A stretch of DNA of 64,000 bases from positions 114,276,213 through 114,340,212 of the forward strand of contig CM044310.1 of assembly GCA_024291935.2 (NCBI GenBank), read 5' to 3'. A program made the position numbers and the translations under genes. Under the pieces are notes generated by a model. That model made no database searches. It was not told the origin of the DNA and saw only the letters and a list, made by a program, of their open reading frames with translations. Source of the stretch: Okapia johnstoni. Its lineage: Eukaryota > Chordata > Mammalia > Artiodactyla > Giraffidae. Below are positions 41,801-49,904 of this stretch, piece after piece. How positions within the stretch are numbered: the stretch's first letter is position 1; every line of letters starts with the position of its first letter.

Positions 41801-42495
41801 TTTCAGTCTCCTGGTCTTCAAGTTCCCCATCCGTCTTGTCCTCTGCTTTGCTAGTGTTTGGTTGAAGAAGCCAGAATCTTCTGTGCTCTGGATGAGACCA
41901 GAGACCGAGTCCCTCCCAGCTCTGTGCCCCGTGTTGCCTGGTGGTTAGAGCCAGGGCGTGGTTGGATCGGGGACCATGTTTTGGCATGAGCCCTGCCTCC
42001 ACCCTCTGCCCGTCCTGGCACTGCTCCCCAGGCCTGCTCCTCCCGGCGCCCGGCCCCCACGAGGCTCTCTCCCCCTCCTCCTGCTCCCCTGTTGGGGCTC
42101 CCAGGGCCCCTCTCCACCTTGACTCCTCTGTCTGGGACCCTTCTCCCTGCCCCTTCATCCCCCAGCCCCTGACTGACCACACGGCCCCTCTGCCCTTGTC
42201 CCCGCAGCGACCAGATGGGGAACAAAGCCGCCTACATCCACCTCCGGGGCTCCGACCTGCGGCCCCAGTTCCACCAGTTCACAGCAGTGGTGAGTCCGCC
42301 CCCAGCCTGGGCCAGAGGGGAGAGCCGTTCTCGGCGGAGGGCTGGTTTTTGCCTCGGGGGCTCCAAGGACCCCCCTCCCGCCCCACCCCCGCTGCCGTCC
42401 TGTGTCTGACCCGTGTGCCTCTGGTTTCGCAGCCTCATCCCGACGTCAAGCCCATGGCCTACGCCAGCACGCTGCTGCAGTTAGGGATGATGTGA
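23758..42495 (+). CDS. PPP5C: PPP5C, Ser/Thr protein phosphatase 5, complete
   Basis: PP5 removes phosphate from Ser/Thr of Hsp90 clients, glucocorticoid receptor, ASK1, Raf-1 and other substrates in cytosol and nucleus. Thirteen coding segments sum to 1,500 nt, giving 499 codons plus stop, equal to the human length: 23758-23878, 28983-29224, 34421-34568, 35239-35360, 37383-37448, 37725-37823, 38677-38782, 40340-40482, 40588-40675, 41109-41149, 41246-41424, 42208-42289, 42433-42495. Three TPRs (about residues 28-130) bind the Hsp90 MEEVD tail and autoinhibit. PPP catalytic motifs are all present: GDTHG (D242, H244), GDFVDRG (D271), GNHE (N303, H304), MHGG (H352), R400 and RSHE (H427). The C-terminal helix ends LQLGMM. 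The first ATG has a strong context (GCGGCATGG). Intron 6 looks U12-type. The gene appears intact. Confidence 0.98.
23985..24300 (+). repeat. Degenerate GCGCTACCAAGTGGGG array, PPP5C intron 1
   Basis: Seven diverged units: GCACTACCAAGTG (about 23991), CCCTACCAAGGGG (24031), GCGCTTCCAAGTG (24125), CACCACCAAATG (24166), GCGCTACCAAGT (24219), GCGCTACCAAGTG (24256) and GGCACCAAGTTG (24288), within the CpG island. Confidence 0.75.
24485..25800 (-). mobile_element. L2 LINE, long antisense copy
   Basis: CATTCATTCATTGATTAGGT...TTATTGAGCATCCGC, then GCCTGTGCAAAGGCCCTGAG, GGGCCAGATCACGTAGGG and AGCCATGGGACATTTGAAAA follow the L2 3' region in order. It makes up much of PPP5C intron 1. Confidence 0.7.
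26405..26560 (+). mobile_element. MIR SINE
   Basis: CTGCCTGGGTTCAAATCTTG, GTGTGACCCCTGGGAAGACC and CTCTAAAATGGGGCC. Confidence 0.88.
26640..26805 (-). mobile_element. MIR SINE
   Basis: TTAACCCTCACAACCAGTGC, CAGATGAGCAAGCTGAGGTT and CAGAGAGGGGAG. Confidence 0.8.
26810..28390. other. PPP5C intron 1, middle
   Basis: GC-rich intron with weak L2 and MIR traces (for example AAGGAGGTGACATCTGAGCC at 27157). No gene. Overlapping open frames here lack codon bias and homology. Confidence 0.4.
28400..28620 (+). mobile_element. L2 LINE fragment
   Basis: CTTTGCACCTGCCATTCCTT, GGGAATGCTCTTCCTC and GAGTCTCTGCTGATATGTCC. Confidence 0.65.
28983..29224 (+). CDS. PPP5C: PPP5C exon 2 (TPR1-TPR3)
   Basis: Residues 41-121. 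Encodes [36 protein letters not shown] and [20 protein letters not shown], covering the TPR groove that binds Hsp90, including the carboxylate-clamp basic residues. Acceptor TCACAG, donor GTGAGC, phase 0 end. Confidence 0.97.
29395..29620 (+). mobile_element. MIR SINE
   Basis: GTGACCTTGGGCAAGTCACC, TCCGTGAAATGGGAGGGC and AGCACCTAGCACGTAGTCAG. Confidence 0.88.
29890..30130 (-). mobile_element. MIR SINE
   Basis: ACAGATGGGGAGACTGAGGC, CCAAGGAGGTTCAAGTCACC and GTCTGAACCCAGGCAGGCC. Confidence 0.85.
30145..30240 (+). mobile_element. L2 LINE 3' tail
   Basis: GGACAGTGGTTGGCACCCAG then CGTTTGTTGAATGAATGATT. Confidence 0.65.
30240..32390. other. PPP5C intron 2, GC-rich stretch
   Basis: About 2.1 kb with no recognised SINE insertion and no exon. 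Long open frames on both strands follow from GC content. No splice or homology support for a gene. Confidence 0.45.
32400..32560 (+). mobile_element. MIR SINE
   Basis: GTCAGTGACTTCACGTCTCC and GGGCCTCAGTTTCCCTGTCC. Diverged. Confidence 0.7.
33455..33560 (-). mobile_element. MIR SINE
   Basis: GGTAACTGAGGCTCAGAGGG, GCCCAAGGTCACCCAGCACA and TAAGTGGCAGAGCTGGATCTG. Confidence 0.88.
33750..34310 (-). mobile_element. Three diverged MIR pieces
   Basis: CTCAGGAGGAAACCAAGGGA (about 33824), GAATGAGAAAACTGAGACTC (about 33984) and ACACAGAAACCAAGACCCAG (about 34230) are weak antisense MIR cores in tandem. Confidence 0.5.
34421..34568 (+). CDS. PPP5C: PPP5C exon 3 (end of TPR3, linker)
   Basis: Residues 122-170. 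Encodes [20 protein letters not shown] and [20 protein letters not shown], the last TPR helix and the helical linker to the phosphatase domain. Acceptor TGCCAG, donor GTGAGT. Confidence 0.97.
34825..34985 (-). mobile_element. L2 LINE 3' end
   Basis: CATTCATTCCACAGATGATT, GGGCACTGGAGATACAGCTG and GTCCTAGTGGGGAGAGAGG. Confidence 0.75.
35239..35360 (+). CDS. PPP5C: PPP5C exon 4
   Basis: Residues 171-211. Encodes [20 protein letters not shown] and [20 protein letters not shown], the entry to the catalytic domain. Acceptor CGCCAG, donor GTAGCA, phase 0. Confidence 0.97.
35505..36300. mobile_element. Old LINE-like sequence (probably L1 family)
   Basis: Lower GC than its surroundings, with strings such as AAAGTCTCTGTCTAGATCCT and CATCTGGGTCATCTCTGGGT common in old L1 3' regions. 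The border with unique DNA is unclear. Confidence 0.45.
36400..37190 (-). mobile_element. Old L1 LINE 3' region
   Basis: GAACCATTTGAGAATAAGTT, AAAAACAGGACATTCTCCTG and GACTTTGACACTTCGATG are antisense L1M-type sequence, with an internal T-run. Confidence 0.7.
37383..37448 (+). CDS. PPP5C: PPP5C exon 5
   Basis: 66 nt, residues 212-233: [20 protein letters not shown] then KE. Acceptor TTCCAG, donor GTGCGC, both ends phase 0. Confidence 0.96.
37530..37542 (+). repeat. C-rich run in PPP5C intron 5
   Basis: Thirteen consecutive C preceded by further CCCCCA, inside a 276-bp pyrimidine-rich intron. Confidence 0.8.
37725..37823 (+). CDS. PPP5C: PPP5C exon 6 (GDTHG motif)
   Basis: 99 nt, residues 234-266. 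Contains [20 protein letters not shown] with metal ligands D242 and H244. Ends in NPY, followed by GTATCCTTCC, a U12-type donor. Confidence 0.96.
37824..38676 (+). other. PPP5C: PPP5C intron 6, probable U12-type intron
   Basis: The donor GTATCCTTCC is very close to the minor-spliceosome consensus RTATCCTTT and is poor for U2 use, having C at +5. Near the 3' end, TTTTCCTTAGC (38660-38669 region) resembles the U12 branch site TTCCTTAAC and sits about 10 nt before the acceptor AG. The intron also holds MIR-like sequence but no gene. Confidence 0.8.
38155..38335 (+). mobile_element. MIR SINE in the U12-type intron
   Basis: CTGTGTGACTCGGGCAGGTC, GTCGTTTGTAAAATGGATCT and CTGTGCCAGGCTCGGG. Confidence 0.8.
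38677..38782 (+). CDS. PPP5C: PPP5C exon 7 (GDFVDRG motif)
   Basis: 106 nt, residues 267-301. Encodes [20 protein letters not shown] then [15 protein letters not shown], with bridging metal ligand D271 and D274/R275. The last of three closely spaced AGs (38668, 38671, 38676) keeps the frame. Donor GTGAGC. Confidence 0.96.
39000..39400 (-). mobile_element. L2-like fragment
   Basis: GGGAGCAGGGAGACTGGTGG and CTGTGAGGCGGAGAGGAGAT resemble antisense L2. Diverged. Confidence 0.4.
39580..39660 (+). mobile_element. CHR-type SINE, truncated
   Basis: GAGGACTTCCCTGGTGATCC, AGTGGCGGAGACTCC and GGGTCAATCCCTGCTCAGGG. Confidence 0.85.
39670..40330. other. PPP5C intron 7, remainder
   Basis: No exon or recognised repeat in about 650 bp before exon 8. 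Confidence 0.4.
40340..40482 (+). CDS. PPP5C: PPP5C exon 8 (GNHE motif)
   Basis: 143 nt, residues 302-349. Opens [20 protein letters not shown], with N303 as metal ligand and H304 as the catalytic acid, and runs to QCINGKVL. Acceptor GGCCAG, donor GTGAGG. Confidence 0.97.
40588..40675 (+). CDS. PPP5C: PPP5C exon 9 (MHGG motif)
   Basis: 88 nt, residues 350-378. Encodes [20 protein letters not shown] then [10 protein letters not shown]352 is a metal ligand. Intron 8 before it is only 105 bp. Donor GTGACC. Confidence 0.96.
40845..40966 (+). mobile_element. CHR-type SINE
   Basis: CCTCCCTGGCTGTCCAGCGG, GGTTCCATCCCTGGTTGGGG and an A-run at 40951-40960. Confidence 0.88.
41109..41149 (+). CDS. PPP5C: PPP5C exon 10 (41-nt exon)
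   Basis: Very short exon, residues 379-392: [14 protein letters not shown]. Acceptor CCTCCAG, donor GTCAGT. The next intron is only 96 bp. The size and frame match the expected human exon. Confidence 0.94.
41246..41424 (+). CDS. PPP5C: PPP5C exon 11 (R400, H427)
   Basis: 179 nt, residues 393-451 plus two bases. Encodes [40 protein letters not shown] and VFSAPNY. R400 contacts phosphate and H427 is a metal ligand. Donor GTGTGT splits a Cys codon. Confidence 0.97.
41458..41930 (-). mobile_element. Old L1 LINE fragment
   Basis: A T-run then ACTTTTCACGATAGAAAATT, TAATGAACACCCACATACAC and TTCAAGTTCCCCATCCGTCT, in PPP5C intron 11. Confidence 0.65.
42208..42289 (+). CDS. PPP5C: PPP5C exon 12
   Basis: 82 nt, residues 452-479: [20 protein letters not shown] then FHQFTAV. 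Acceptor CCCGCAG, donor GTGAGT, phase 0 end. Confidence 0.97.
42433..42495 (+). CDS. PPP5C: PPP5C exon 13, coding part and stop
   Basis: Residues 480-499: [20 protein letters not shown], then TGA at 42493-42495. This C-terminal helix packs on the TPR domain in the autoinhibited enzyme. Confidence 0.97.
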   Translation, partial: PHPDVKPMAYASTLLQLGMM

Positions 42496-42950
42496 GGCCC
42501 GCGTGGCAGGGCCCCGCTCCCCATCGACCCCAGGCCCAGCCCAGGGCAACGCTGGACCCCCTTTTACTTTGTAAAGTTTGTATTTATTCCCCTTTAGGTT
42601 TGCAGAGGGGGTGGGGGGCGGGCCAGAAGGTCTGCTCCCCCAACAAAGAAGAAGGAGGTGGAGAGGCTGAGGGTGGGGCACCGACCGGGCATTCTGGAGG
42701 AAGGCCAGCACAGCTGTGGGGGGCGGGGCCCAGAGGCTTCCCCGCCCCCCCTTACTTGCATGGCCCCTCCCCTGCTAAAGCAATAGGGCCCCGCCACAGG
42801 AAGACCCCTGGAAGGAGGGGCGTCAGGGAGGCCTCACCTGCACCCCTCCTGGCAGCCCCAGGGTGGGGCTCGGCTGGGGCGCACCCCCTTCCCCAGCTAT
42901 TTTATGTCTGTAATTAAATATGTTAAAATAAAGTCATTATTGTAAGTCAG
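42496..42950 (+). other. PPP5C: PPP5C 3' UTR
   Basis: About 455 nt of GC-rich UTR ending 15-20 nt after an AATAAA. No repeat insertion was seen in it. Confidence 0.85.
42929..42934 (+). terminator. PPP5C: PPP5C poly(A) signal AATAAA
   Basis: Canonical AATAAA within GTTAAAATAAAGTC, in the typical place for a short 3' UTR. Cleavage is expected near 42,950, before TCAGCTCG. Confidence 0.85.
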
Positions 42951-42954
42951 CTCG

Positions 42955-43850
42955 TCTCGGACGGTGGGGCCTCGGGAGCTGCCGGCATTGGGGTGACTGC
43001 TTCATTAGGGGACCTGGAGGGGTGTGGGGGGACCATGAAGTCCTACCCCCTCGCCTCTCATCTCCGTGGAGCTGGACAGGCCCGTTCTGGGGCTAACCGG
43101 CCAAGCAGCCCCAGTGTCTGCTGTCCTAGCGGGTTCCTGGGGGCAAGTTCTGCCGCCTGGGACAGAGGACTCCATCCACAGTTCACATGCAGGCGGGAGC
43201 CCCGACCCCTCACCCCTCGTCAGCGAGTGTTCACTGAGGCTGCTCAGGTCAGCCTTGCTCTCACCTGACCCCTCCCGGGAAGGCCAGCCTCCATTCTCAC
43301 CTCACACACTAAGCAGATGTCTCCCCCCGCTGAAGGAGACTGGAGGAGTTTTCTGCCCCTTTCCCTTTTATTCTCCTTTGGCGGTTAACAGTGAATCCCA
43401 TCTGTATTTCAGTTTTTAAGTCTGAGCTCTAAATGAGGCGACTTCAGTCCTGATTCTGTGGGGCATTCAGAACAGCCCTGCAGGTCGGTCCGCTTCTCCA
43501 AAGCCAGCCGGGTGGCTGTGAACCACCTCCCTGGGGGAGTGCGCACTGTCTTGAGGAAAAGAAACACAAAGCCCCCGTGTGCCGATCGCATGTGCTTCTC
43601 ATCAGAAACAAGAGTTCTGAGGAGCCCTCTGGATCTGCAGGTGGAATTCCAGCAGGTGAGACGCCGCAGGGGGACCCTCTTGCCACTCCAGGCGTCCCCA
43701 GTCCCACCTTCATGTTGAACCATTTGCTAGAAGAACTCAGGCAGAACTCAGAAGAGCTGTTCTATGCATGGTTACAGTTTATCACAGCAAGAAAAAAAAA
43801 TCAGAGACACGTGGGCAGAGAGAAAGCGGGCGTGGGCTTCTGGTGTCTCT
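42955..43850. other. Intergenic DNA downstream of PPP5C
   Basis: About 0.9 kb after the PPP5C poly(A) site with no gene or clear repeat. An A-run lies at 43791-43800. Confidence 0.45.
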
Positions 43851-43865
43851 GCCAGGGGAGTCAGA

Positions 43866-43996
43866 GAAGGCAATGGCAACCCACTCCAGTATTCTTGCCT
43901 GGAGAATCCCAGGGACGGGGGAGCCTGGTGGGCTGCTGTCTATGGGGTCGCACAGAGTCGGACACGACTGAAGCGACTTAGCAGCAGCAGCAGCAG
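43866..43996 (+). mobile_element. Bov-A SINE with 14-bp TSD
   Basis: Single Bov-A unit (GAAGGCAATGGCAACCCACT) with a CAG-repeat tail. Target-site duplication CCAGGGGAGTCAGA at 43852-43865 and 43997-44010, perfect. Confidence 0.96.
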
Positions 43997-44010
43997 CCAG
44001 GGGAGTCAGA

Positions 44011-44800
44011 CAGCGCTAACCTCTCCCAGCAGCAAAGTGACGACAGGGAAGGCCACCCAGGCCTTGGTTCTCAGGGTCTTGACTGCAGTTGGTCACGTTG
44101 GCTGCCCAGCCCACGTGGCTGACCTTAATCTCCAGAGAGACTAACTGATGCCATGTGGCCCAGGCTCCCCAGCATAGATCTTGGGAAAGTATAGGCCACC
44201 CAGAGGGAAGAAAACCCTCATCAGTGAGGATGTTGCCCAGACTTAGAGGGCCCCCTTGGCCAGACCTTTGAGCGAGATCAATCCTTTATTGCACTGCAAA
44301 CCCTGAAGCTCACTGGCTGTACACACACAGGGATATATCCATCTTTCTCTTTTCCATGGGTTGACAGGGCCAGGCCACGCAGTTCTCCCTCGAGCTCTTC
44401 TGGCAGCTGTGGTCAGCGGCCTCTTGCTGGATTTGCCGGAAGACTGGCCTGGCTGGTGGTCCAGGTGGGCTCACTCCCGTGCCTGGTGGCTGGGACAGAC
44501 TGCTGGCTGGGAACTGTCACCGGAGCGCCCACACCCAGCTCCCCTGTGGCTTGGGCTGCTCACGATGCAACCGCCAGGGCCCACCAAGGAGCTCCCTGAA
44601 CCTCATGACCTGGTCTCAAGTCCCCACGCGTCCTTTCCCCCACCTGGTGTCCCTGGAGCAAGTCACTTAGGCCAACCCAGATGTAAGGGCCTGGGGCACA
44701 GATGACCAACACTGTAGCAGTCACCTCCCCAGGGTACCGCCTGCCGCACAAGGCTTCTTCACCAAGACCCATGCTGATGGCACTTTCAGAGGGAGTTTTT
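44011..44800. other. Intergenic, unassigned
   Basis: No gene. Parts (GGCTGGTGGTCCAGGTGGGCTC) may be an old LTR remnant. Open frames lack homology. Confidence 0.35.
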
Positions 44801-44839
44801 TATTTTTTGTTGCTTTTTAATTTTTAAAAAAATTTTAAA

Positions 44840-45140
44840 GTTCATTCATTTCTATTTTTTGGCTGTGCTGGGTCTTCATTACTGCACACAGGCCTTCTCT
44901 AGTTGCCGCAAGCGGGGGCTCCTCTCTAGTTGCAGTGCGGGAGCTTCTCATCGTGGGTTTCTCTTCTTGCAGAGCACGGCTCTGGGGTGCCCAGGCTTCC
45001 ATAGTTGTGGCTGCCAGACTCAATAGTTGTGGCACTTGGCCTTAGTTGCTCTGAGGCATGTGGGATCTTCCTGGATCAGGGATCAAACCCCTGTCTCCTG
45101 CATTGGCGGGCCGACTCTACCACTGTGCCACTAGAGGAAG
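44840..45140 (-). mobile_element. CHR-1-type SINE
   Basis: CATTTCTATTTTTTGGCTGT, TCATTACTGCACACAGGCCT and CACTGTGCCACTAGAGGAAG. Confidence 0.9.
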
Positions 45141-45167
45141 TTTTTAAATAATTCACTTAAATTTCCT

Positions 45168-45362
45168 TTTTTTTTTTTTTTTTTTTGATGCAGACCGTTT
45201 TTTAAAGTCCTTACTGAATTTGTTAAGATGTTGTTTCTGTTTTATGTTTTCCTTTTCTGGCCTTGAGCCCTGTGGGGTCTTAGCTCTCCAACTGGAAATC
45301 AGACCCACACCCCCTGCTTTGGAAGGTGAAGTTTTAACCGCTGCACTTCCAGGGAAGTCCCC
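45168..45362 (-). mobile_element. CHR-type SINE
   Basis: T-run, GAGCCCTGTGGGGTCTTAGC and GCACTTCCAGGGAAGTCCCC. Confidence 0.82.
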
Positions 45363-45539
45363 TTAAATTTCTTTCTTTTTCCCCCCTTAAATTTCTGATT
45401 AAAAGTAAATTTATTGGTTAGTCCCAAGATGCTTAGCATTAACTTGAAGCCCAGAGATGCCATTATTCCTATAGGAAGAAGCCCATAGCTAGCATTTAAC
45501 TTGTCAACCGTTGGGTTTGGCCTTTTCTTTTAAGGATGA

Positions 45540-46430
45540 ATCAATTCTGGATTGCATCCTGCTGGCAGTGTCCTCTTAAGATACTGATGGTTTCTCTTTT
45601 TTAACTTAGTATTTGGAGACAACTTTAAATAGAGATGGTATTTGGAAACAACTTTAAATAGCGAAAGTTGCCAGAAGGGTCCAAAGAACTCCAGGTCCAA
45701 AGGACTCCCCATGTATGGGTCAGCTGGATTCACGTATTACAAAACATTTTGTTCCATTTGCTCGCACTGCATTGGGGTGTGTGCGTTTTGTGTCTCTGTG
45801 CATGCACACACACTTTTTTCCTGAGTCCTTTGAGAGTAAGTTGCATAGCATACATCACGATACTTTACATATTTCATTGTGTTTTTCCTAAGATTCAGGC
45901 TGCTCTCACATAAGGACCCTACAGTTACCCACTAGTAAATTTAGCATTGCTACACTATTTGTATTTAAACCTACTGACTGTATTCCAGTTGTATCCGTTG
46001 GCCCGATCGATAATGCCCTGGGTTAGGGACTTCCCGGATGGTCCCGTGGTTAAGAATCCGCCTTCTAATACAAGGTATGTGGATTCGATCACTGGTCCCG
46101 GAACTACGATCCCACATGTCTCGGGGCAACTGAGCCCAACTAGAGAGAAGCCTGCCTGCCTCAGCAAGGATTCGGGTGCCACAGCTAAGACCCGACAGGG
46201 CCAAATAAATAAAATGTTCTTGAATGCCCTGGGTTACCTTTAGTTTGGTCTCTTTGGTCTTTAATCAGGAACATTTCCTCAGCCTCTTTGTCTTTTATGA
46301 TATTGGCATTTGTGAAGAAGACCATCCTTCTCCCCATCCTCTTTGTTTAAAGAATGTTTCTTTGGGATCTGTCTGATGTTTCTTCCTGATCAGACTCGGG
46401 TCATGGATCTCCAGCCGAAACAGGACGCAG
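45540..46430 (-). mobile_element. Old L1 LINE, split by a SINE
   Basis: CTTTGAGAGTAAGTTGCATA, TTCCTAAGATTCAGGCTGCT and TTTGTCTTTTATGATATTGG are antisense L1M sequence on both sides of the insertion. Confidence 0.75.
46026..46222 (+). mobile_element. CHR-type SINE with 14-bp TSD
   Basis: GGACTTCCCGGATGGTCCCG head. Target-site duplication AATGCCCTGGGTTA at 46012-46025 and 46223-46236, perfect. Confidence 0.95.
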
Positions 46431-47662
46431 TTCAGTTCAGTCTCTCAGTTGTGTCCGACTCTTTGCAACCCCGTGGACTGCAGCACACCAGGCTTCCCTG
46501 TCCATCACCAACTCTCAGAGTTTGCTCAGGCTCATGTCCACCAAGTTGGTGATGCCATCCAACCATCCTCATCCTGATGCCATCCAACCGTCTCATCCTC
46601 TGTCATCCCCTTCTCCTGCCTTCAATCTTTCCCAGCATCAGGGTCTTTTCCAATGAGTCAGTTCTTTGCATCTGATGACCAAAGTACTGGAGCTTCAGCT
46701 TCAGCGTCAGTCCTTCCATTCCTTTAGGATGGACTGGTTTGATCCCCTTGCTGTCCAAGGGACTCTCAAGAGTCTCCTCCAACTCTACAGTTCAAAATAA
46801 TCAATTCTTCAGCACTCAGCTTTCTTTATGGTCCAAATCTCACATCCATATGTGACTACTGGAAGAACCATAACTTTGACTAGACAGACCTTTGTCGGCA
46901 AAGTAATGTCTCTGCTTTTTAGTATGCTGTCTAGGTTTGTCATAACTTTTCTTCCAAGGAGCAAGCGTCTTTTATTTTGGAGTCCAAGAAAACAGTCTGT
47001 CACTGTTTCCATTGTTTCCACATCTATTTTCCATGAAGTGATGGGACTGAATGCCAGGATCTTCGTTTTTTGAATGTTGAGTTTTAAGCCAACTTTTTCA
47101 CTTCTCTTTCACTTTCATCAAGAGGCTCTTTTGGTCCTCTTCATTTTTTGCCATAAGGGTGGTGTCATCTGCATATCTGAGTTTATTGATACTTCTCCCA
47201 GCAATCTTGATTCCAGCTAGTGCTTCATCCAGCCCAGCATTTCTCATGATGTACTCTGCATATAAGTTAAATAAACAGGGTGACAATATACAGCCTTGAC
47301 GTACTCCTTTCTCAATTTGGAACCCATCTGTTGGTCCATGTCCGATTCTAACTGTTGCTTCTTGACCTGCATACAGATTTCTCAGGAGGCAGGTAAGGTG
47401 ATCTGGAATTCCCAAGAGTTTTCCACAGTTTGTTGTGATCCACACAGTTAAAGGCTTTGGCATAGTCAATAAAGCAGATGTTTTTCTGGAACTCTCTTGC
47501 TTTTTCTATGATCCAACGGATGTTGGTAATTTGATCTCTGGTTCCTCTGCCTTTTCTAAATCCAGCTTGAACAACTTGAATATCAAGTTCTCAGTTCACG
47601 TATTGTTGAAGCCTCGCTTGGAGAATTTTGAGCATTACTTTGCCAGCGTGTGAGATGAGTGA
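46430..47662 (-). mobile_element. BovB LINE, RT and C-terminal part
   Basis: Largest BovB copy in the window, about 1.2 kb. The minus strand encodes reverse-transcriptase segments including GIPDHLTCLLRNLYAGQEAT, GVRQGCILSPCLFNLYAEYI and the active-site box LRYADDTTLM. It is broken by stops and shifts, so it is not a functional element. BovB is known for wide horizontal transfer among vertebrates. Confidence 0.95.
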
Positions 47663-47677
47663 CCCTGTATTTGTGAT

Positions 47678-47887
47678 GATGATGGTGAGGGCTCAGTTGT
47701 GTCCAACTCTTTGTGACTCCACAGACTGTAGCCCACAAGACTCTTCTATCCATGGGATTTCCCCGGCAGGAATAAGTGGGTTGCCATTTCCTCCTCCAGG
47801 GGATCTTCCCAACCCAGGGATCAAACCCGAGTCTCCTGCGTCTCCTGCATTGCAGGCAGATTCTTTACCGCTGAGCCACCAGAGAAG
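47678..47887 (-). mobile_element. Bov-tA SINE with 15-bp TSD
   Basis: Antisense Bov-A plus tRNA head. Target-site duplication CCCTGTATTTGTGAT at 47663-47677 and 47888-47902, perfect. It landed in or at the edge of the BovB copy. Confidence 0.96.
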
Positions 47888-48051
47888 CCCTGTATTTGTG
47901 ATATATGTTGGAAAATTTTTTCTCTCTCTTTTTTTTATACTAGTATTGCGTTTAAAAAACAAAAAGAAATGACATCACAAAATTTTCTATGTTCCAACTT
48001 GTCATTTTTATCTTTAGACTTTGGTTGTAGTGTTGTTGCCATGCAACATAA

Positions 48052-48165
48052 ATAATTTTTTGGCTGTGAGGCTTGCGGTATCTTAGTTCCTGACCAGGGA
48101 TTGAACCCAGGCCCCTGACAGTGAAAGCGCTGAATCCTAACCACTGGACCACCAAGGAATTGCCT
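48052..48165 (-). mobile_element. CHR-type SINE
   Basis: TTTTTGGCTGTGAGGCTTGC, GTTCCTGACCAGGGATTGAA and CACTGGACCACCAAGGAATT. Confidence 0.9.
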
Positions 48166-48567
48166 GTTTTTAAGAAATCAAACGGATTGGTTTTTCTTTT
48201 ATTGCCTCTGGCTTGTGAGTCAGAGTTAGAATGCTTTTCCCTGCACCCAGGGAATTTCCCTCTGGTTTCCTTCTGGTGGTTGCACGGTGAGGGTGAGGAA
48301 ACAGACCACTGGCCTGGAGCACCTAGTAAGCCAGGAGTCGGGATCTGGTCCCCCAGATCTGATTACATCCAGAGTTAGCATGGCCATGGGGCTAGGGGCC
48401 CAAAGAATGAGGGAGCCAGCTTGAGGACCTGGAAAATGAGCATGATGGAAGTGGTTGAAGCCTGAGGGTGACAGGAGGGCTGGGGTGAAGGTCCGTCTCA
48501 GGACGACTGAAGGGGCAGCTTCGAGGGGGCCTTGCGCTTGTCAGCCTGTATTTTAAGACCCAGCAGT

Positions 48568-48720
48568 CAGGGGCTTCCTTGGTGGTCCAGTGGCTGAGAC
48601 TCCCCACTCCCTTGGTTCAGGGAACTACATTCTGCACGCCATAACTAAAGATCCCAAGTGTCGTAACTGAGACCCAGCACAGCCAAAGAAGTAAATATTT
48701 AAGAAAAACCAAAAAAGAAA
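48568..48720 (+). mobile_element. CHR-type SINE
   Basis: GGGGCTTCCTTGGTGGTCCA, GGTTCAGGGAACTACATTCT and CCCAGCACAGCCAAAGAAGT. Confidence 0.9.
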
Positions 48721-48739
48721 CAGCAGCCACAGGGACGTA

Positions 48740-49640
48740 GGAATCCACCTTTGGTGGTGGGGATGGAAAATGACACAGCCACTGTGATACCCCGTTTAAT
48801 AAAGGTTAAGCAGAATTACCATCCCTAGGCACAGTCCCGACGCACAGCAAGTCTACCTGTAGGTGTATACCTAAAGGAAGCGAAAACAGGTTCAAACAAA
48901 AACTGTTACACAAACGATCATAGCAGCATTATTCACTACAGTCGAAAGGCACAGACGACCCAAAGGCCCGTCAAATGGATGAATGGATTAAAAAAAATGT
49001 GATCTATTCATAGAATAGAATATCAACTCAGCCTTAGAAAGGAATGAAGTTCTGGGACTTACCTGGTGACCCAGTGGTTAAGAGTCTGCCTTCCAGTGCA
49101 GGGTACTTGGGTTCTTTTCTTGGTCAGGAAATAGATCCCACACACCACAGGGCAGCTAAGCCCGTGGCAGCTAGGAAGCCTGTGCACCACAAGGAAAGAA
49201 CCACATACCAGAACTAAGACCTGACTCAGCCAAATAAATATCTAAAAAAAGCGGGGTGGGGGGGTGGGGGGGGATGAAGTTCTGATCCATGCTACAACAG
49301 AACACTTGAAAACATGATGCTAACTGAAGAAGCTGGACACAAAAGGCCACATATTGTACAATTCCATTGGTCAGAAATGTCCAGAAGAGGCAAATCCATA
49401 GAGACAGAAATCAGGTTAGTGGTTGCCAGGAGCTGGAGGCAACGGAGAAGAGGAAGTGACTGCTTAACGGGTACGAGGGTTTTTTTAAGAGATGGAAATG
49501 TTTTGGAACTAGACAGACATGAGAGTTGCAAAATGTAGTGAATGTAATAAATGCACTTGAGTTGTGCATTTTACAATATGGTAAATTAATTGGTAAATTG
49601 CATGTTACGTGTTTTTTGCCACAACAACAACAAAAAAAAA
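48740..49640 (+). mobile_element. L1 LINE 3' region, split by a SINE
   Basis: CATAGCAGCATTATTCACTA, GGATGAATGGATTAAAAAAA and GGTTAGTGGTTGCCAGGAGC, ending with an A-rich tail at 49622-49641. Sense orientation. Confidence 0.88.
49055..49273 (+). mobile_element. CHR-type SINE nested in L1
   Basis: GGACTTACCTGGTGACCCAG head, G-rich tail. Target-site duplication ATGAAGTTCTG at 49044-49054 and 49274-49284. Confidence 0.93.
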
Positions 49641-49904
49641 ACATGGCGCTGACATTTAGAAAAACAAAAATGCATTCCCTTTAAAAATGGAAGCAGGGTG
49701 CAGACGTAGGGAGAAAGAAGTCAGCCGGGGTAGGGATGCTGGAGGACCACCTCCCACCCTGGCCTGCAGAGACCCTGGGCTGGAGAGCCCAGACCTGTGG
49801 GGTTCTCTTCCACCAGCACTGCGGAAGGCCTTCAAGGGAAACACTCAGATCCGGCAAGCTTCAGTTTCCTCGTCTATAAAGTGAAGACCTTTTCAAGTAA
49901 CTCT

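Noticed and set aside
44011..44710. Possible small gene (114-codon frame from 44361)
   Set aside because: No splice sites, domain or homology that I recognise. The sequence looks like an old repeat remnant.
47098..47469. Minus-strand reverse-transcriptase frame as a gene
   Set aside because: It is a broken BovB LINE remnant with stops on both sides, not a host gene.
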